From assembly GCF_010183535.1 (NCBI RefSeq), contig NC_071333.1, forward strand, positions 19,094,587 to 19,158,586: a DNA stretch of 64,000 nt. Direction: 5' to 3'. Positions 10,970-21,269 of the stretch are shown here, piece by piece; position 1 is the stretch's first letter; every line of letters starts with the position of its first letter. The notes under the pieces are model-generated. The model worked only from the letters and a program-made list of their open reading frames with translations, did no database searches and was not told the DNA's origin. Origin of the DNA: Caenorhabditis remanei (Eukaryota; Nematoda; Chromadorea; Rhabditida; Rhabditidae). The translations under genes were made by a program, and so were the position numbers.

Positions 10970-11730
10970 TCAAGTCACCTAATCAGCATTTCCAGAACAA
11001 CTCCAGGTCAAGCTGCGCAGCAATTTTTTAAAACTCATCGTCACCTGTCGGATATCATCTACACCTTACAAACCAGTGAGTTACAAAATACCTACAGTAC
11101 CGCTCAAAAGTATATTAAGTTTGTGTTTTTTCTGTAGAAAAGGTACAACTTTGAGGGTGTGGCATGGTAATACTGATTGTCCTATCAATTTGATTTTTAA
11201 TGAACCGTACAGATCAAAAGTAGAGCTTTATTTTTGTAGTTGACAACTTTTTTGTGCGGACACTCTCTAGAGGTTATGGTCATTTTAAGGGAAAAGCTAA
11301 AGAAGCATTCTATTTTGCACTAAAATGGGTCAATTTGAGGGAGAAATTACTTTGACGATATTTAACTTGCTAGAGAGTGTCCGTACAAAAAAGTTGTCAA
11401 CTACAAAAATTGAGTTCTATTCTTGGTCTGTTCGATTTAATAAAAAATCATTTTGTTGGACAGCTAGTTTTACTATGACACACTCTCAAAGTTGGGCGTT
11501 TTTTTTTTTGAAAAAAAACGAGCTTATACATTTTATCAGTGTCCTGCTCACGACGTCTCTCAGCTTTTATATATTTGAAGCAGCTTTTATATATTTTAGT
11601 CATATCGCCTAATTAACTTTTGCAGAACAACTCCTGGTCAAGCTCCTCACTGAGATTTCGTAACCCATCGTCACCTGTCGGAATAACATCAACAGCCTTT
11701 ATATCGGTGAGTTACGAAATACCTATATTC
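10970..11730 (+). repeat. Duplicated exon-like modules flanked by splice signals
   Basis: Two related approximately 90-nt blocks start at about 11004 and 11625. Each follows TTCCAG or TTGCAG, begins AACAACTCC(A/T)GGTCAAGCT, contains CATCGTCACCTGTCGG and ends at GTGAGTTAC. The first is open in one frame (EQLQVKLRSNFLKL). The second has an in-frame stop. They look like copies of one exon from a vanished or untracked gene, now separated by a MITE. Confidence 0.4.
11146..11494. mobile_element. Palindromic MITE family C, copy 1
   Basis: Long inverted repeats. Outer ends CAACTTTGAGGGTGTG and CACACTCTCAAAGTTG mirror each other; inner TTTGTAGTTGACAACTTTTTTG with GGACACTCTCTAG is mirrored by CTAGAGAGTGTCCGTAC and AAAAAGTTGTCAACTACAAA. 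A related copy is at 49021-49310. No ORF. Confidence 0.8.
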
Positions 11731-12369
11731 ATCCACAAAATTGGGATATAGTGAGCATTGAAAGCATAAGGTTAAAAATTGTATCCTAGTTCTCTAAACT
11801 ACCGTTTCCCCTCTATTTGGGGCTCATGCGCCTTTAATTTTCAACCCACTATTTTTAGCATTAAAAATTCATAAAATACTTAAAACGCGAGCAACAAATT
11901 TATACAAACCTCTTGGTAATAGGTATTTTTTTCGGAAAAATTGTCTATATTTTATTACATGTAGTCAAAAATTGTTTTATCTGAAATTTTCTTGAGCTCG
12001 GTTGGAAACGAAAGAAATTTGACTATTTTTTACAAAAAGTTCAGAAAAACTTCCAAACCATTTGTGAGAAAGTTGTGCACATTTTTTGAATCCAGGAGGG
12101 GCGCATCAATTAGAGGGAACACGGTATGTATTTTTCTACGCCTTGACTGCTAACAGAATAGGATAGCGGAAATTTCTATACAAAATTGCAAAGTTTGGTT
12201 GTTTCGTACCTGTAGTTTATATGTTCTACCAAATCTTGCCAAAAAGTTTTGTGAAAATCTGATTAAAACATGACAGAGACAAAATAAACGGTCTCTGAAA
12301 AGCAGCTCATAAACTTTCAATGTTTTAAAAATTTCCAGAGTGCTCAAAGGAATCCGTCGAATAAAAATT
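11731..12369. other. Intergenic upstream of the F-box gene
   Basis: AT-rich with no confident exon. A TTTCCAG about 30 nt before the F-box ATG could be a trans-splice or 5' UTR acceptor. Confidence 0.3.
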
Positions 12370-13395
12370 ATGCTGGACAAGTTGCCATTGGAGATTTTCT
12401 GTATGATAAATGCGAAGGTGGATATAATTGGAAGGTGGGTTTTTCAAACCTGTTCAATATGTAGAATTTTCATTACCAAATTTTAAGAGCCAGTCTTCGG
12501 AAAGTGTCCAAAACGCTTCGCAAAAACATGCTCCACTCGAGAGCGCATCACGAAGATGTACAGCTGGATCTGACCAAAAAACGCATCACACTCACTGTGG
12601 ATTCTCTCAAAATTACTTGGAGATGGCTTTGTCGCTCCACAGAATTGAAAGTAGATGGAAGAAAATGGAAAACTCGTCCTATGAACTTCATCGAATCTTC
12701 AACAAATGGATATGGGAATTCTTTTTTCCTCACGGAATACAACAATTAAGAATCTGACAATATATGGTTTCTCCCTGTGGAGTTGGATCTTCAATTTTGG
12801 GATTTCTTTCACACCGCTCCGATGAAGGTCCAAAAATTATTCGTGGCGGCAACTTATGTCTGTCAAGTACAACGGGCGATGAAAGCCGTTCAGCCAGGAG
12901 TTTTGAAACACCTGAACGTGCATTTCTTCGTTACACATATGAGAGTACCTAAACTTGACGTGTCAATTGACGAATTGTTCAAGTTGCAGCAGTGGAAGCA
13001 ACTAGAGGAATTTGTGATGGATCAGGGATCCATTGAATCCAGTTGTTTTCCTTTCTTGGCTCATCTCAAGATATCAGAGGTCAGTGGCGATCCCGCAGCA
13101 GTTGATCTTGTTCGTCTCCGTGATGTGAGTTTTTATTTTAAAATAGTTTTTTTTTACAATCGCTTTTTTACAGGCCCTGTTGACATCGGAAACCTTTCAA
13201 ATTCTGAAAATAGATGCACATTACATTGGTTTATATGAAAATTACTGTGCTTTTAATGTACTAGGTGGAAAAAATCTTGTTTCTGATTCTGAGACTAAAG
13301 AGTTCATAAATCAAATACCGAACGGTGGAGAAATATTGGTTAAGTGTAGTAAAAAATGTGTGATTTTTATCGGAAATGTTAGAAATACAAATTAA
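12370..13395 (+). pseudogene. F-box/FTH-like gene interrupted by one in-frame stop
   Basis: Exons 12370-12434, 12488-13124 and 13174-13395 join in frame (308 codons including both stops). Exon 1 plus the start of exon 2 encodes an F-box: LDKLPLEIFCMINAKVD then SLRKVSKTLRKN, matching LPxEI...LRxVSKxLR. Exon 2 continues into a nematode F-box-associated/FTH-type region (FWDFFHTAPMKVQKLF, QQWKQLEEF). In the family the F-box binds SKP-1 in SCF ubiquitin ligases and the C-terminal part recruits the target. A single TAA at 12747-12749 breaks the frame; the same frame is open on both sides. The exon 2 acceptor is TTTTAAG rather than TTTTCAG. Exon 1 is 65 nt, exactly like that of the paralogue at 27758. 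I read it as a recent pseudogene; a sequence error or a misplaced exon edge is possible. Confidence 0.65.
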
Positions 13396-15122
13396 GGCTC
13401 CGAATTGTCGATGATTTTCTGGATGATTTCTCATTTGTACCACATTTTGACGCCACCTACTACCCCAACTCTTTTTTATTGTAAAACATCCCTCTGTAAT
13501 CTTTTAGAACCTTCGTTGTTTCTCCGAAAGTAATTCTATGAATCTTCTCTGCTCATATTCTTTCAAAATTGTGTTATCATTCAATTATTCCACCGGTTGT
13601 TTTCATAACAGTATCCTCCCCATTCAATGATTGACTTCATTCTTTTTTTCTGACCCTATTCTTCCCTTCTCTTATAACTTTCAACTCTCGCTTGTAAACT
13701 TTTTCATTTGTTCTTTTAAAGTTTGTTTCAATATGACAAACATGCTTATTTCTCACATATAAATTTTAATAACCGTTTTTTTTTACATAAAACTATGGTC
13801 AAATGCCAATGACCACTTTATTCGAAGTTATTTTTTTCATTGTTACTTGTTTACGACGTATTCTTCATGTTTGTGAAATAATAAAAAAACAACAAAGTTA
13901 AAACCTTTTCGCGTAGTACATCGCAAGAAATTATAAAAACCAGATCCAAAGCAGCGTACAGTACCGTTTAGTGAAATATAGAAGCACCATGTTTCAGGCA
14001 TGAAAACCCAGAAGAAAGCATCTATTTTATTTTTCAATAAATGTCAAAGTAACCTCCAGCCGCGCTTCAAAACCTTAATAGTTGGAATATTTTGTACTAA
14101 GATCATTGGATTTTCGAAAAAGAAACTGCTTTATATAGTTTAAAAGATATTTGTTATGTGCAGTTTCAATGTCTTGTTATGTATTTCTTTTAACAGAAAC
14201 TCTAGCCCTGATACTTTCGCTTACAATCCGAGAGATGAATGCTAAAAGGGCATTTTTTCCCGCCCGCAGTTTCAACCCGAGGAACGGCATCAATCTTCTT
14301 TTTCTCGAACATTCAGAAGAGATAGAAAAGAAATTTGACATATGGCGTTGCACTCTCCTTGCCGTTCTACACCGTTTTCATTTTTTCACATTTTTTATTC
14401 ATCGAAAAGTGTAAACACACAATCCGACGACAGATAAAATCCAATTCTTAAAAAAATAACTTTTGATGTTTTTCTTTCATTCATAACCATGCACACCACG
14501 GCATGAGTCATGCAAACTGTTGAATAAACACTATACCGTGAGAATCTGAGATCTGTCGCATGCAATTCTCGCATTTCCACAATCGATTTTTGTAGTTCAT
14601 GCCAGCGAAGCAGTTTTATTGTTCTGTTTTGTCTCTTGCGGTCTCTACACCTACCTGTAAAAAAAGCTCTCTGATGTTTTTTTGAAATTGTGTTTTTCTT
14701 TTCTCCGAAAAAAAGCTTTATACGTTTTCTCTTCTCTTATTTCATCAACAAGTTTGATATTGCTTAATCTTTCCCTCTCTACCAATTGTTCTCATAACAT
14801 TATTCCCCTCATCCTATTCTCCCCTCTTCTCATAACTTTCTACAAAATATCCCAAACATGCTTATACCTTACATTTCAATATAAATAAGCATTCTTCGAT
14901 ATAAAAATTTTATTAAATGACCACTTTTTTGGACGTTACTTGTTTATCTGTGAAGTGATGAAACAGAAATATTCCAATGTTCTATATTCCAATTCGGAAT
15001 ATGGAAAAAGTAGACAAGTATGTTATTGTTAAAAAGATTTTTTCAAACGATAGAGACAACGCGTTTGACACGATTCTTTGCGTGCCTGCGCCTTTCCGTT
15101 TCCTCACTGCATATCAAACAAT
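13396..15122. repeat. Repeat-rich block D, partly matching 40.2-42.5 kb
   Basis: No gene seen. Internally, 13560-13850 resembles 14750-14950 (CCCCTTCTCATAACTTTC-like phrases, AAACATGCTTAT, AATGACCACTTT). The 14233-14400 segment (GAGATGAATGCTAAAAGGGC, GATAGAAAAGAAATTTGACA) and 14582-14640 (ATCGATTTTTGTAGTTCA) reappear at 41317, 41892, 42012 and 42392. This suggests an old duplicated or mobile block. Confidence 0.6.
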
Positions 15123-15127
15123 CACTA
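15123..15127. repeat. BEL target site duplication CACTA, left
   Basis: CACTA directly before the 5' LTR. The same five bases follow the 3' LTR at 26937-26941. Five bp is a usual length for LTR retrotransposon integration. Confidence 0.9.
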
Positions 15128-15794
15128 TGTCGCGCCCGTAATAAGCTTTATTACAATCGCGACCCTTGCTCGACTCTTCTACGAATCGTCTCTCAATCAG
15201 ATGTTTCGTAATTCCTTTGGAATTACGCCCAACTAGCGTCTTCACAACTTGTGCTTCTTATTCCCCTGCTCTTGTGCTCAAATCACCTAACTACTGGCTT
15301 CATTCTTCCCTCTAAAGGTCAATCAATCGAGGACGAGAAATGTTACGCGATGCAAACGCGCCCCACCGGACGATGACTTCACAAAGTTCTATTCGACCTC
15401 GCGTGGCGCGAAACTCTTCCTTTCTAATTCTCTCGTTTCCCCCCACTATTTCTCGTCGACTGTTCGAGAAGCTTTTCTCTTTTACCCGCGAAAGCTTGTT
15501 TTATTGTTTTATTGCTTAACCAACTTGTTTTCTAATCACTTCTCACGTTTTACCATCACGAAGAGTGGTGAGTAATTCCCACTCTCTCTTTTCTGTAATC
15601 CCCCAGCATTTTGCTAATAAATGAGTTGAGTAGTGAAGTCATGTCTTCTTTTCGTCTTTCTAAACCCACTGAACCTACTATTCTTGTCTACACCACCGTT
15701 CCTTCACCATCGATGCCTATTTATCTTTCGGCCTACCCGAAGAGGGGAGTGTCGGGGATAAAATAGATCAACTTCACAAAATGGCGTCGCCACA
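15128..15794 (+). repeat. 5' LTR of the BEL element
   Basis: 667 bp, TGTCGCGC...GCCACA. It opens with a hairpin (GTAATAA/TTATTAC, enclosed by GTCGCG/CGCGAC) and has a second perfect one, GTAATTCC-TTT-GGAATTAC. TATTTAT near 15719 could act as a TATA element. Confidence 0.95.
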
Positions 15795-15809
15795 TGGTAC
15801 ATCGACCGG
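15795..15809 (+). other. Putative primer binding site
   Basis: TGGTACATCGACCGG begins directly at the LTR edge with TGG, complementary to a tRNA 3' CCA end. I cannot name the tRNA without a search. Confidence 0.5.
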
Positions 15810-16722
15810 AAAAGAAAAATATTTTGGCTTTTCGAAGAGAAAGGTCGAAATTTTTTTTCAGGAGAACTCGAATATTCGGACGCCGATTGCGAAATCAGGA
15901 CAATTCCCCCAGCGAAACGATCAATCGATAATGACGCAATAGGAGGAAATCGAGCGGCATGTTCCGAGGTGAAGAACCGAGGGACGTTGTCGCGCAATAT
16001 CATGTCACCCCCAGCTGCCATCGATTATCGGAAAAACCAACTACTCGCTGGACTCTCAACTCGTTTATATGGAAGCAACATGGCTCGAAAACGAAACGAA
16101 ACGCGGGAAAGTCACCTTAGCACTGCACAGTCCACTGCCTTTGCCTCCCCAGCTACCTTGAGCTACAGCGAAAACGCTGCCTTCTTGGGGCACCGGCGAG
16201 AAATCGAATTCGGTACCGGAAGGATTAAGGAAGCAGCACGTTGGAAGAAAACAACCAAGTAAGCCCACTACTGCATTCTGCAAGGAAATCCGAAGAGGAT
16301 GTCCCGTGGAAGCTTACGCCCAACGGCACGACGCAAAGGAGAGCGGTGCATAAGAAGAAGACGTCTTGGGCTCCCTTCAGTAAGGAGCAACGTGGCACCA
16401 GACGCACCAGGAGCAGCTGCCTCTCTAGTATATAAGCCCCGGTCTGGAAACTGCGTAGTTCTACAACGCTAGGGCATACGTACTGGACAGCCTATACTAG
16501 AGAAGCTCCAAAACCTTGTACCAGCTTGCCAGGATAGTAACCGATTAAACAGATATCTAAGAGTAGTCAGCGCGAAGAGCACTGAATAACTAAGTCAGAA
16601 TTTCATAACTTTCCTCTCCTTCAAATCCTCTCTCTCTCCCCCACCCTCATCTCGTCTCTTTCGTTGTTATTCGTTCAAACCGTTGAACATTCACTTAATT
16701 CCTTCGACTTATTCAGGTAATC
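15810..16722 (+). other. BEL leader region
   Basis: About 900 nt between the primer site and ORF1. One frame is open from 15969 to 16262 but has no recognisable domain. Around 16700 the sequence TTATTCAG directly precedes the ORF1 start, so the leader may be spliced. Confidence 0.5.
16429..16436 (+). promoter_or_regulatory. Possible internal TATA box
   Basis: TATATAAG stands alone in a relatively GC-rich part of the leader, about 290 nt upstream of ORF1. It could drive a shorter ORF1/gag transcript. This is inference from the motif only. Confidence 0.3.
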
Positions 16723-17571
16723 ATGCAAAGCGATTCGCCCCAGCACCAGTACCAGGAGGAAGAACTTCTCGGAGGATTCTCGGAAGCCGAAGAGGCGACT
16801 GAGAAGACTCCAGATGTTCCGGAAGACGTAGAAATGGAATCGCAGAGCGACGACGACGACTACAACGAAAGAAGAATCGCCGAGGACCCCAGCTCCCCGT
16901 CGAAAGTGTTCAACAAAGTTGTGTGTCTTCGAAGAGAAGATGCCAACTTTGCTTCTCAATTTCCCCAGCTGCTAGACGACGACGAGAACTCATTATTGGC
17001 CGGTGCACATTCAGTGGAAAGTCGACTCCACCGAAAGATCAGTCATCACCAAAACGTCAACAAAATCAACGTCGTCATGCAGAAAATGAAGCAGCAAATA
17101 CAAGATATCTGGGCGGAATTAGGCTCAATGGAGAGAGGACGAGCCGCTATCGTGAAGGATCCCCAGCAGTTCAAAGACGCATGTGTATTCTGTAACTCGG
17201 ACACGCACGCATCGAAGAACTGCGCCCAGTACGATGAAGCTGAGACTCGACAGAAGAGATTGCGTATGATCGGTCGCTGTGACTCTTGCCTCGAGAAAGT
17301 CGATCACACAGGGAAGACCTGTGACAAGATTGGAACGACATTCACCAAAGAATGTCAACACTGCAAGAATGGCTTCCACTCCCCAGCCATCTGCACCATC
17401 TTCTCCTCTAAACAAAGAGTCGCAGCTCGGATCCAAACTCAGAAGGCGGCCTTCGACATTTTATATAGAAAATGGAAGGAGGAAAACGAGGAGAAGAAGG
17501 AATCCCCAGCAAAGAAGAAGGAGGAAAGTGGAGGATCGAGAGGAAGAGAGAAGATCTCATATATTCCTTAA
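16723..17571 (+). CDS. BEL ORF1: acidic protein with three zinc-knuckle-like clusters
   Basis: 282 aa from ATG 16723, right after TTATTCAGGTAATC. The N-terminal 50 residues are strongly acidic. Residues about 155-225 contain three Cys/His clusters: CVFCNSDTHASKNC, CDSCLEKVDHTGKTC and CQHCKNGFHSPAIC. This pattern matches the C-terminal knuckles of BEL/Pao Gag proteins. The C-terminus is Lys/Glu-rich. Because a second, longer gag-like ORF with its own knuckles follows at 18840, this is either a duplicated and shortened Gag or an accessory nucleic-acid-binding protein. It lies in its own block, separated from gag by 1.27 kb without a convincing ORF. Confidence 0.72.
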   Translation: MQSDSPQHQYQEEELLGGFSEAEEATEKTPDVPEDVEMESQSDDDDYNERRIAEDPSSPSKVFNKVVCLRREDANFASQFPQLLDDDENSLLAGAHSVESRLHRKISHHQNVNKINVVMQKMKQQIQDIWAELGSMERGRAAIVKDPQQFKDACVFCNSDTHASKNCAQYDEAETRQKRLRMIGRCDSCLEKVDHTGKTCDKIGTTFTKECQHCKNGFHSPAICTIFSSKQRVAARIQTQKAAFDILYRKWKEENEEKKESPAKKKEESGGSRGREKISYIP

Positions 17572-18839
17572 CAATTTAGATCATCTGGAGTCTCGTTCCT
17601 TTGTTCCCTTTTCCTTTTTTGTTTTTTGTCACCAATTCCTTCCCCTCTTACATATTCTGTGTTCCCCAGCTTTATATAAAGCAAAATTTTGTTGACTTAC
17701 TTAGAAATTCTGTTTACTCAATCGGTTACCTTACCAGCAACTCTCTAACAGAGCGATCAGCGGGTTTAATCCCAAGGTGCTTTGTTTCTTGGATGTCAGA
17801 AGATGACATAACGCCAGAACAGGTCACAAGAATAGAGACGTACATTGTACCCCAGCGAAGAACTCAACGGATCAAAGGACAACGATATGTCATTGGCATC
17901 AAGGAAGTGAGGACGTCAAGACTAGGCGATCCCCATCACGAAGTGTCATCGAGATTCTGAGGCCTTCAACGTGTCGACAGCGACGGATTCTGGAGCCTTC
18001 CCTCTGCGCAAAGGGATACGGAACTGGAACTCGAAGTTAAAAGAAGAAACATGAAGAAGGATCGAGTCTACAATCCAATGTGTTGAGATTCATCGCTCCC
18101 GGAAGTAGGGATGAACAAAAAATGGAACAGGGTCCCAAAGGCTAGATGGCTGGAAGGCGAAGAGCCGGAAACCCCGCCCTGAGTCCTACCGGAACAACGT
18201 CAGAGCTGCCGATTAGCGGGTACCTTAAGCTAATCAGCATGCCGAGATGGGAAAAACCTGCCTAGCATAAACACGCAGGAAGTTTCGGGATGGTTCGATA
18301 AGGACCATGATAGCTATCGAACTGCTCTTAACACACTGCGTGCGACCGGATCAACTTGAACCATCGAAAGCGCCTGAGGAACGTCTACCACTGCATAAGG
18401 ATTAGTGGCGCCCTGCCCCACTTCTAACAGGATGCGGAATACTTGGTACCCCAGCGGCCTAGAGGACATCAAGTTGAGACAACCAAACAAACCACTGAAA
18501 ATTAAGGACGTCTATATGGGTGACATCCACTAGAAGTCACAACCATAGCAAATAAGGATAAGGAGTGCAACAAATTTGCACCACAATCAGACGTCTATCA
18601 TTGATCCGCGGAAAGGATCAAACTGTCGCCACCCGCGGCGCTAGGCATTGGAAATGCCAATCGTTTTATTTTGGCATTATAATAATGCCACTTTCTTCAA
18701 TATTCTGTACCATCGCCCTTCGTTTTATCTGTTTTATCGTAAACTCTCGTCTCGTTTTATCGTCACTCTCACTCACTCAACAACAACCTACTTATGATTA
18801 CAGAACTTGGAAAAACACAACTACAAAGAAGGATCAAAA
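17572..18839 (+). other. Hairpin-rich non-coding block between ORF1 and gag
   Basis: No credible ORF. Many perfect short stems with small loops are visible: GATTAGC/GCTAATC (18211-18235), CCTGC/GCAGG (18257-18279), TTCGATA/TATCGAA (18294-18321), CCACT/AGTGG (18388-18408), TTGATCC/GGATCAA (18601-18621), GGCATT/AATGCC (about 18643-18657) and another GGCATT/AATGCC near 18673. Candidate roles are packaging or dimerisation signal, internal ribosome entry for gag, or a processed RNA. None is shown. Confidence 0.5.
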
Positions 18840-21269
18840 ATGACCCAAGCCTTCATAACTCAATTCCGGACCAGAGCCACCAAGACGGTCAACAAAACAA
18901 AGGCAATCTGCGAGGAAACCGAGAAGATTCTGGCGATGGATCCAAGAGAGAGAAGTCTGGGAGATCTCAACAAGAAGCGACAAGCACTCATCGAGAGAAT
19001 CGATGCAATCAACAGCTTCCAACAAGACATCAAGGATCAAGCCGAAGAGGCTGTCCGCGAGGAGATGGTGACTCACTTGGAGTCAGTGAATACGAAGGAC
19101 GTGCTGGAGAAAGCTGTGCTTACCGTTGAGAAGATCAGCGATAAGCTGGCTCAGGAAGAAGATCAAGCGGTACAACAAATATCGCAAGTTCTTCCCCCAG
19201 CTGGCAACGACGACGAGGAGGAGGAGATCGAAGAAGACAATGAGGAAGGAGACGTCCACCCTCAAACCGTCAGATTCGATCCAACTGCGAGAGTCAATGC
19301 CCAGCGCCTCTTCGATGAGGAAGCCCCAGCGGCACCAAGAGGACCATCAAAAGCTCGGAACCTGGCAGCTCAGATCCAACCCCCAGCTCCACAAAACAAC
19401 GCTCGCGATTCAGTCGAAGAGGAGGAATTCATCAACAACTGGAACGCCACGAAGAAGGCTCGTCAAGAACTGGTCGATGCGATTCCGAATCGTACCGACA
19501 GTTCACTTCACATCAACAGCATCTATCGTGAAGCCTACAACCCAGATGAAGCTTCCAACGAATCTGGAGAATCTATCCAATTCGAGAAGGCCCTCCTCGA
19601 GAGACTGATCGGCATGGAGGTGGAGCAAAGGAAATCGACAAAAGCTATCAAGGCGATTAACCGAGCTGTGGACAACATCGATCCGGAGGAATTCAACGCG
19701 TTGAGAACTGAGATCGCCGAGGTCAGGAAACTGGTTAAGGATAAACAAGCCCAAATGTCCGGAAATGGCGGAGATCGGAGAGATCTCGGTCATCAGAACC
19801 AGGAGGAATTCGGCAGGACCTCAGCGCTCGGCGCAGAAGAAGATTTCCATCGAGCAGTCAACCGTCATGTGCTCGACGAGCAAGAGAGCCGAAGAGGCCC
19901 GACTTGTTCAACCCAAAAGAGATCCCAGCCCCCCAGAACTGTCTCATTCGGAGATCAACTCACTAGAATGAACCCTCCACAGCATCAATCCAGAAGCTAC
20001 AACAACTTCTACGAACCGTCAGACCACGCTTCGTACGGAAACGGTGGAGCACCTCGAGTCAATAAAGAGGCTCAGTACCCTCAGGTTTACCAAAACCAAA
20101 ACCAAACAGGATACGGAGCCCCAGCATACGTCGAAGAGATGTTCTACCCACCGAGGGAAACACTAATCAGAGGATATCGTACTCATGGACAGAATACGAA
20201 CCACGAGGACTTCCAAGTCAGAGCAACGAAAGCTCAAGTGGGAGCGACAATCGTGAACTCTCTCATGGCAACAATGTCGCCATTCTCAGGACAACCATAC
20301 GAATTCCAAGCATTCATGGCTCAGTTCGATAATATGGTTCACGAGAACGAGGACATTGACGTCAAAATGAAGCAAACCATCCTCTTCAAGCTCCTCGGAA
20401 AAGAGCTAGCAACGCTCCACTGCCCCATTGAGTACTCGGCGAGAGGATACTGGACGCTTCGAGAAGGTCTCATTAAGCAATTCGGAAACCCGAACACTCA
20501 GATGCACAACCTGATGATGCAGATCTCCTCGATGACATTCCCCAGCGAAGATTACGGATTCATCCTAGAAGAATTGCATAAGTTCCGTACCTACGCCGCG
20601 AAACTCGCAAACATGGGAGTGAACCCAGCAGACCCATACTTCATGTTCTCATTCGTGAACAAACTCCCGAGAAAGCTGAAAGAGGAAGCCTTCCAATTCC
20701 TGGCCTACAGAAACAATGCTGTCTCTTTCCACGAACTCGTCCAGAGAACTATGGATAAAGCCGAACTCAAACATCGCATGGAAAAGGGACGACTGGAGGA
20801 AAAAGAGGTGTACACGACACAAGTCAACTACGTCCGAAAGAACGGTGACTACCAAGGAAAGCAGGAATCGGGAGGAAGACTCTCGTCCTACAATCCCCCA
20901 GCTTCGAGAGGATCGGGAAAATTTGCGAAGAGCAAGTTCACTCCACCGAGCAAAATGAAGCCATGTCGTTACTGCGATGACCAAGACCACATCGCAGTAG
21001 AATGTGCGATCCCAATCCCAAAGAAGCTCAAGGCAGTCATTGACAAAGGACTCTGTCACAACTGTCTCTCCAAAGGACATTCAGTTTTCAACTGTGCGTC
21101 TAAATACAGTTGCTTTAACTGTCATGGTCGTCACTTCACAGGACACTGCTCCCGTCTACCAAAGGAAGGAAACTTCAACGTCAACATCATCGTGGGCGAC
21201 TTGGAAGAAGACGAGGAGCTCCAAAACCAGTTGTTTCAGGAGTCGGGGGCTGGAACCTCCGAATTCTAA
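18840..21269 (+). CDS. BEL Gag polyprotein
   Basis: I start at ATG 18840 (809 aa); the frame is open a little further upstream but without another ATG. The N-terminus is helical and charged (long Lys/Glu/Gln stretches, probably coiled coil), followed by an acidic segment near residue 130. A capsid-like region contains FSGQPYEFQAFMAQFDNMV and KFRTYAAKLANMGV, typical of BEL/Pao Gag. Three zinc knuckles close the protein: CRYCDDQDHIAVEC, CHNCLSKGHSVFNC and CFNCHGRHFTGHC. Gag forms the particle and binds the element RNA. The end overlaps the pol frame by up to about 265 nt. Confidence 0.88.
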   Translation: MTQAFITQFRTRATKTVNKTKAICEETEKILAMDPRERSLGDLNKKRQALIERIDAINSFQQDIKDQAEEAVREEMVTHLESVNTKDVLEKAVLTVEKISDKLAQEEDQAVQQISQVLPPAGNDDEEEEIEEDNEEGDVHPQTVRFDPTARVNAQRLFDEEAPAAPRGPSKARNLAAQIQPPAPQNNARDSVEEEEFINNWNATKKARQELVDAIPNRTDSSLHINSIYREAYNPDEASNESGESIQFEKALLERLIGMEVEQRKSTKAIKAINRAVDNIDPEEFNALRTEIAEVRKLVKDKQAQMSGNGGDRRDLGHQNQEEFGRTSALGAEEDFHRAVNRHVLDEQESRRGPTCSTQKRSQPPRTVSFGDQLTRMNPPQHQSRSYNNFYEPSDHASYGNGGAPRVNKEAQYPQVYQNQNQTGYGAPAYVEEMFYPPRETLIRGYRTHGQNTNHEDFQVRATKAQVGATIVNSLMATMSPFSGQPYEFQAFMAQFDNMVHENEDIDVKMKQTILFKLLGKELATLHCPIEYSARGYWTLREGLIKQFGNPNTQMHNLMMQISSMTFPSEDYGFILEELHKFRTYAAKLANMGVNPADPYFMFSFVNKLPRKLKEEAFQFLAYRNNAVSFHELVQRTMDKAELKHRMEKGRLEEKEVYTTQVNYVRKNGDYQGKQESGGRLSSYNPPASRGSGKFAKSKFTPPSKMKPCRYCDDQDHIAVECAIPIPKKLKAVIDKGLCHNCLSKGHSVFNCASKYSCFNCHGRHFTGHCSRLPKEGNFNVNIIVGDLEEDEELQNQLFQESGAGTSEF

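Noticed and set aside
17601..17960. 119-codon ORF in the BEL ORF1-gag spacer
   Set aside because: No domain, no plausible start context, and it runs through low-complexity pyrimidine DNA; it is better explained as part of the non-coding block.
17960..18500. Self-splicing intron or small ribozyme
   Set aside because: Stems are present, but I could not match conserved hammerhead, HDV-like or group I core sequences.
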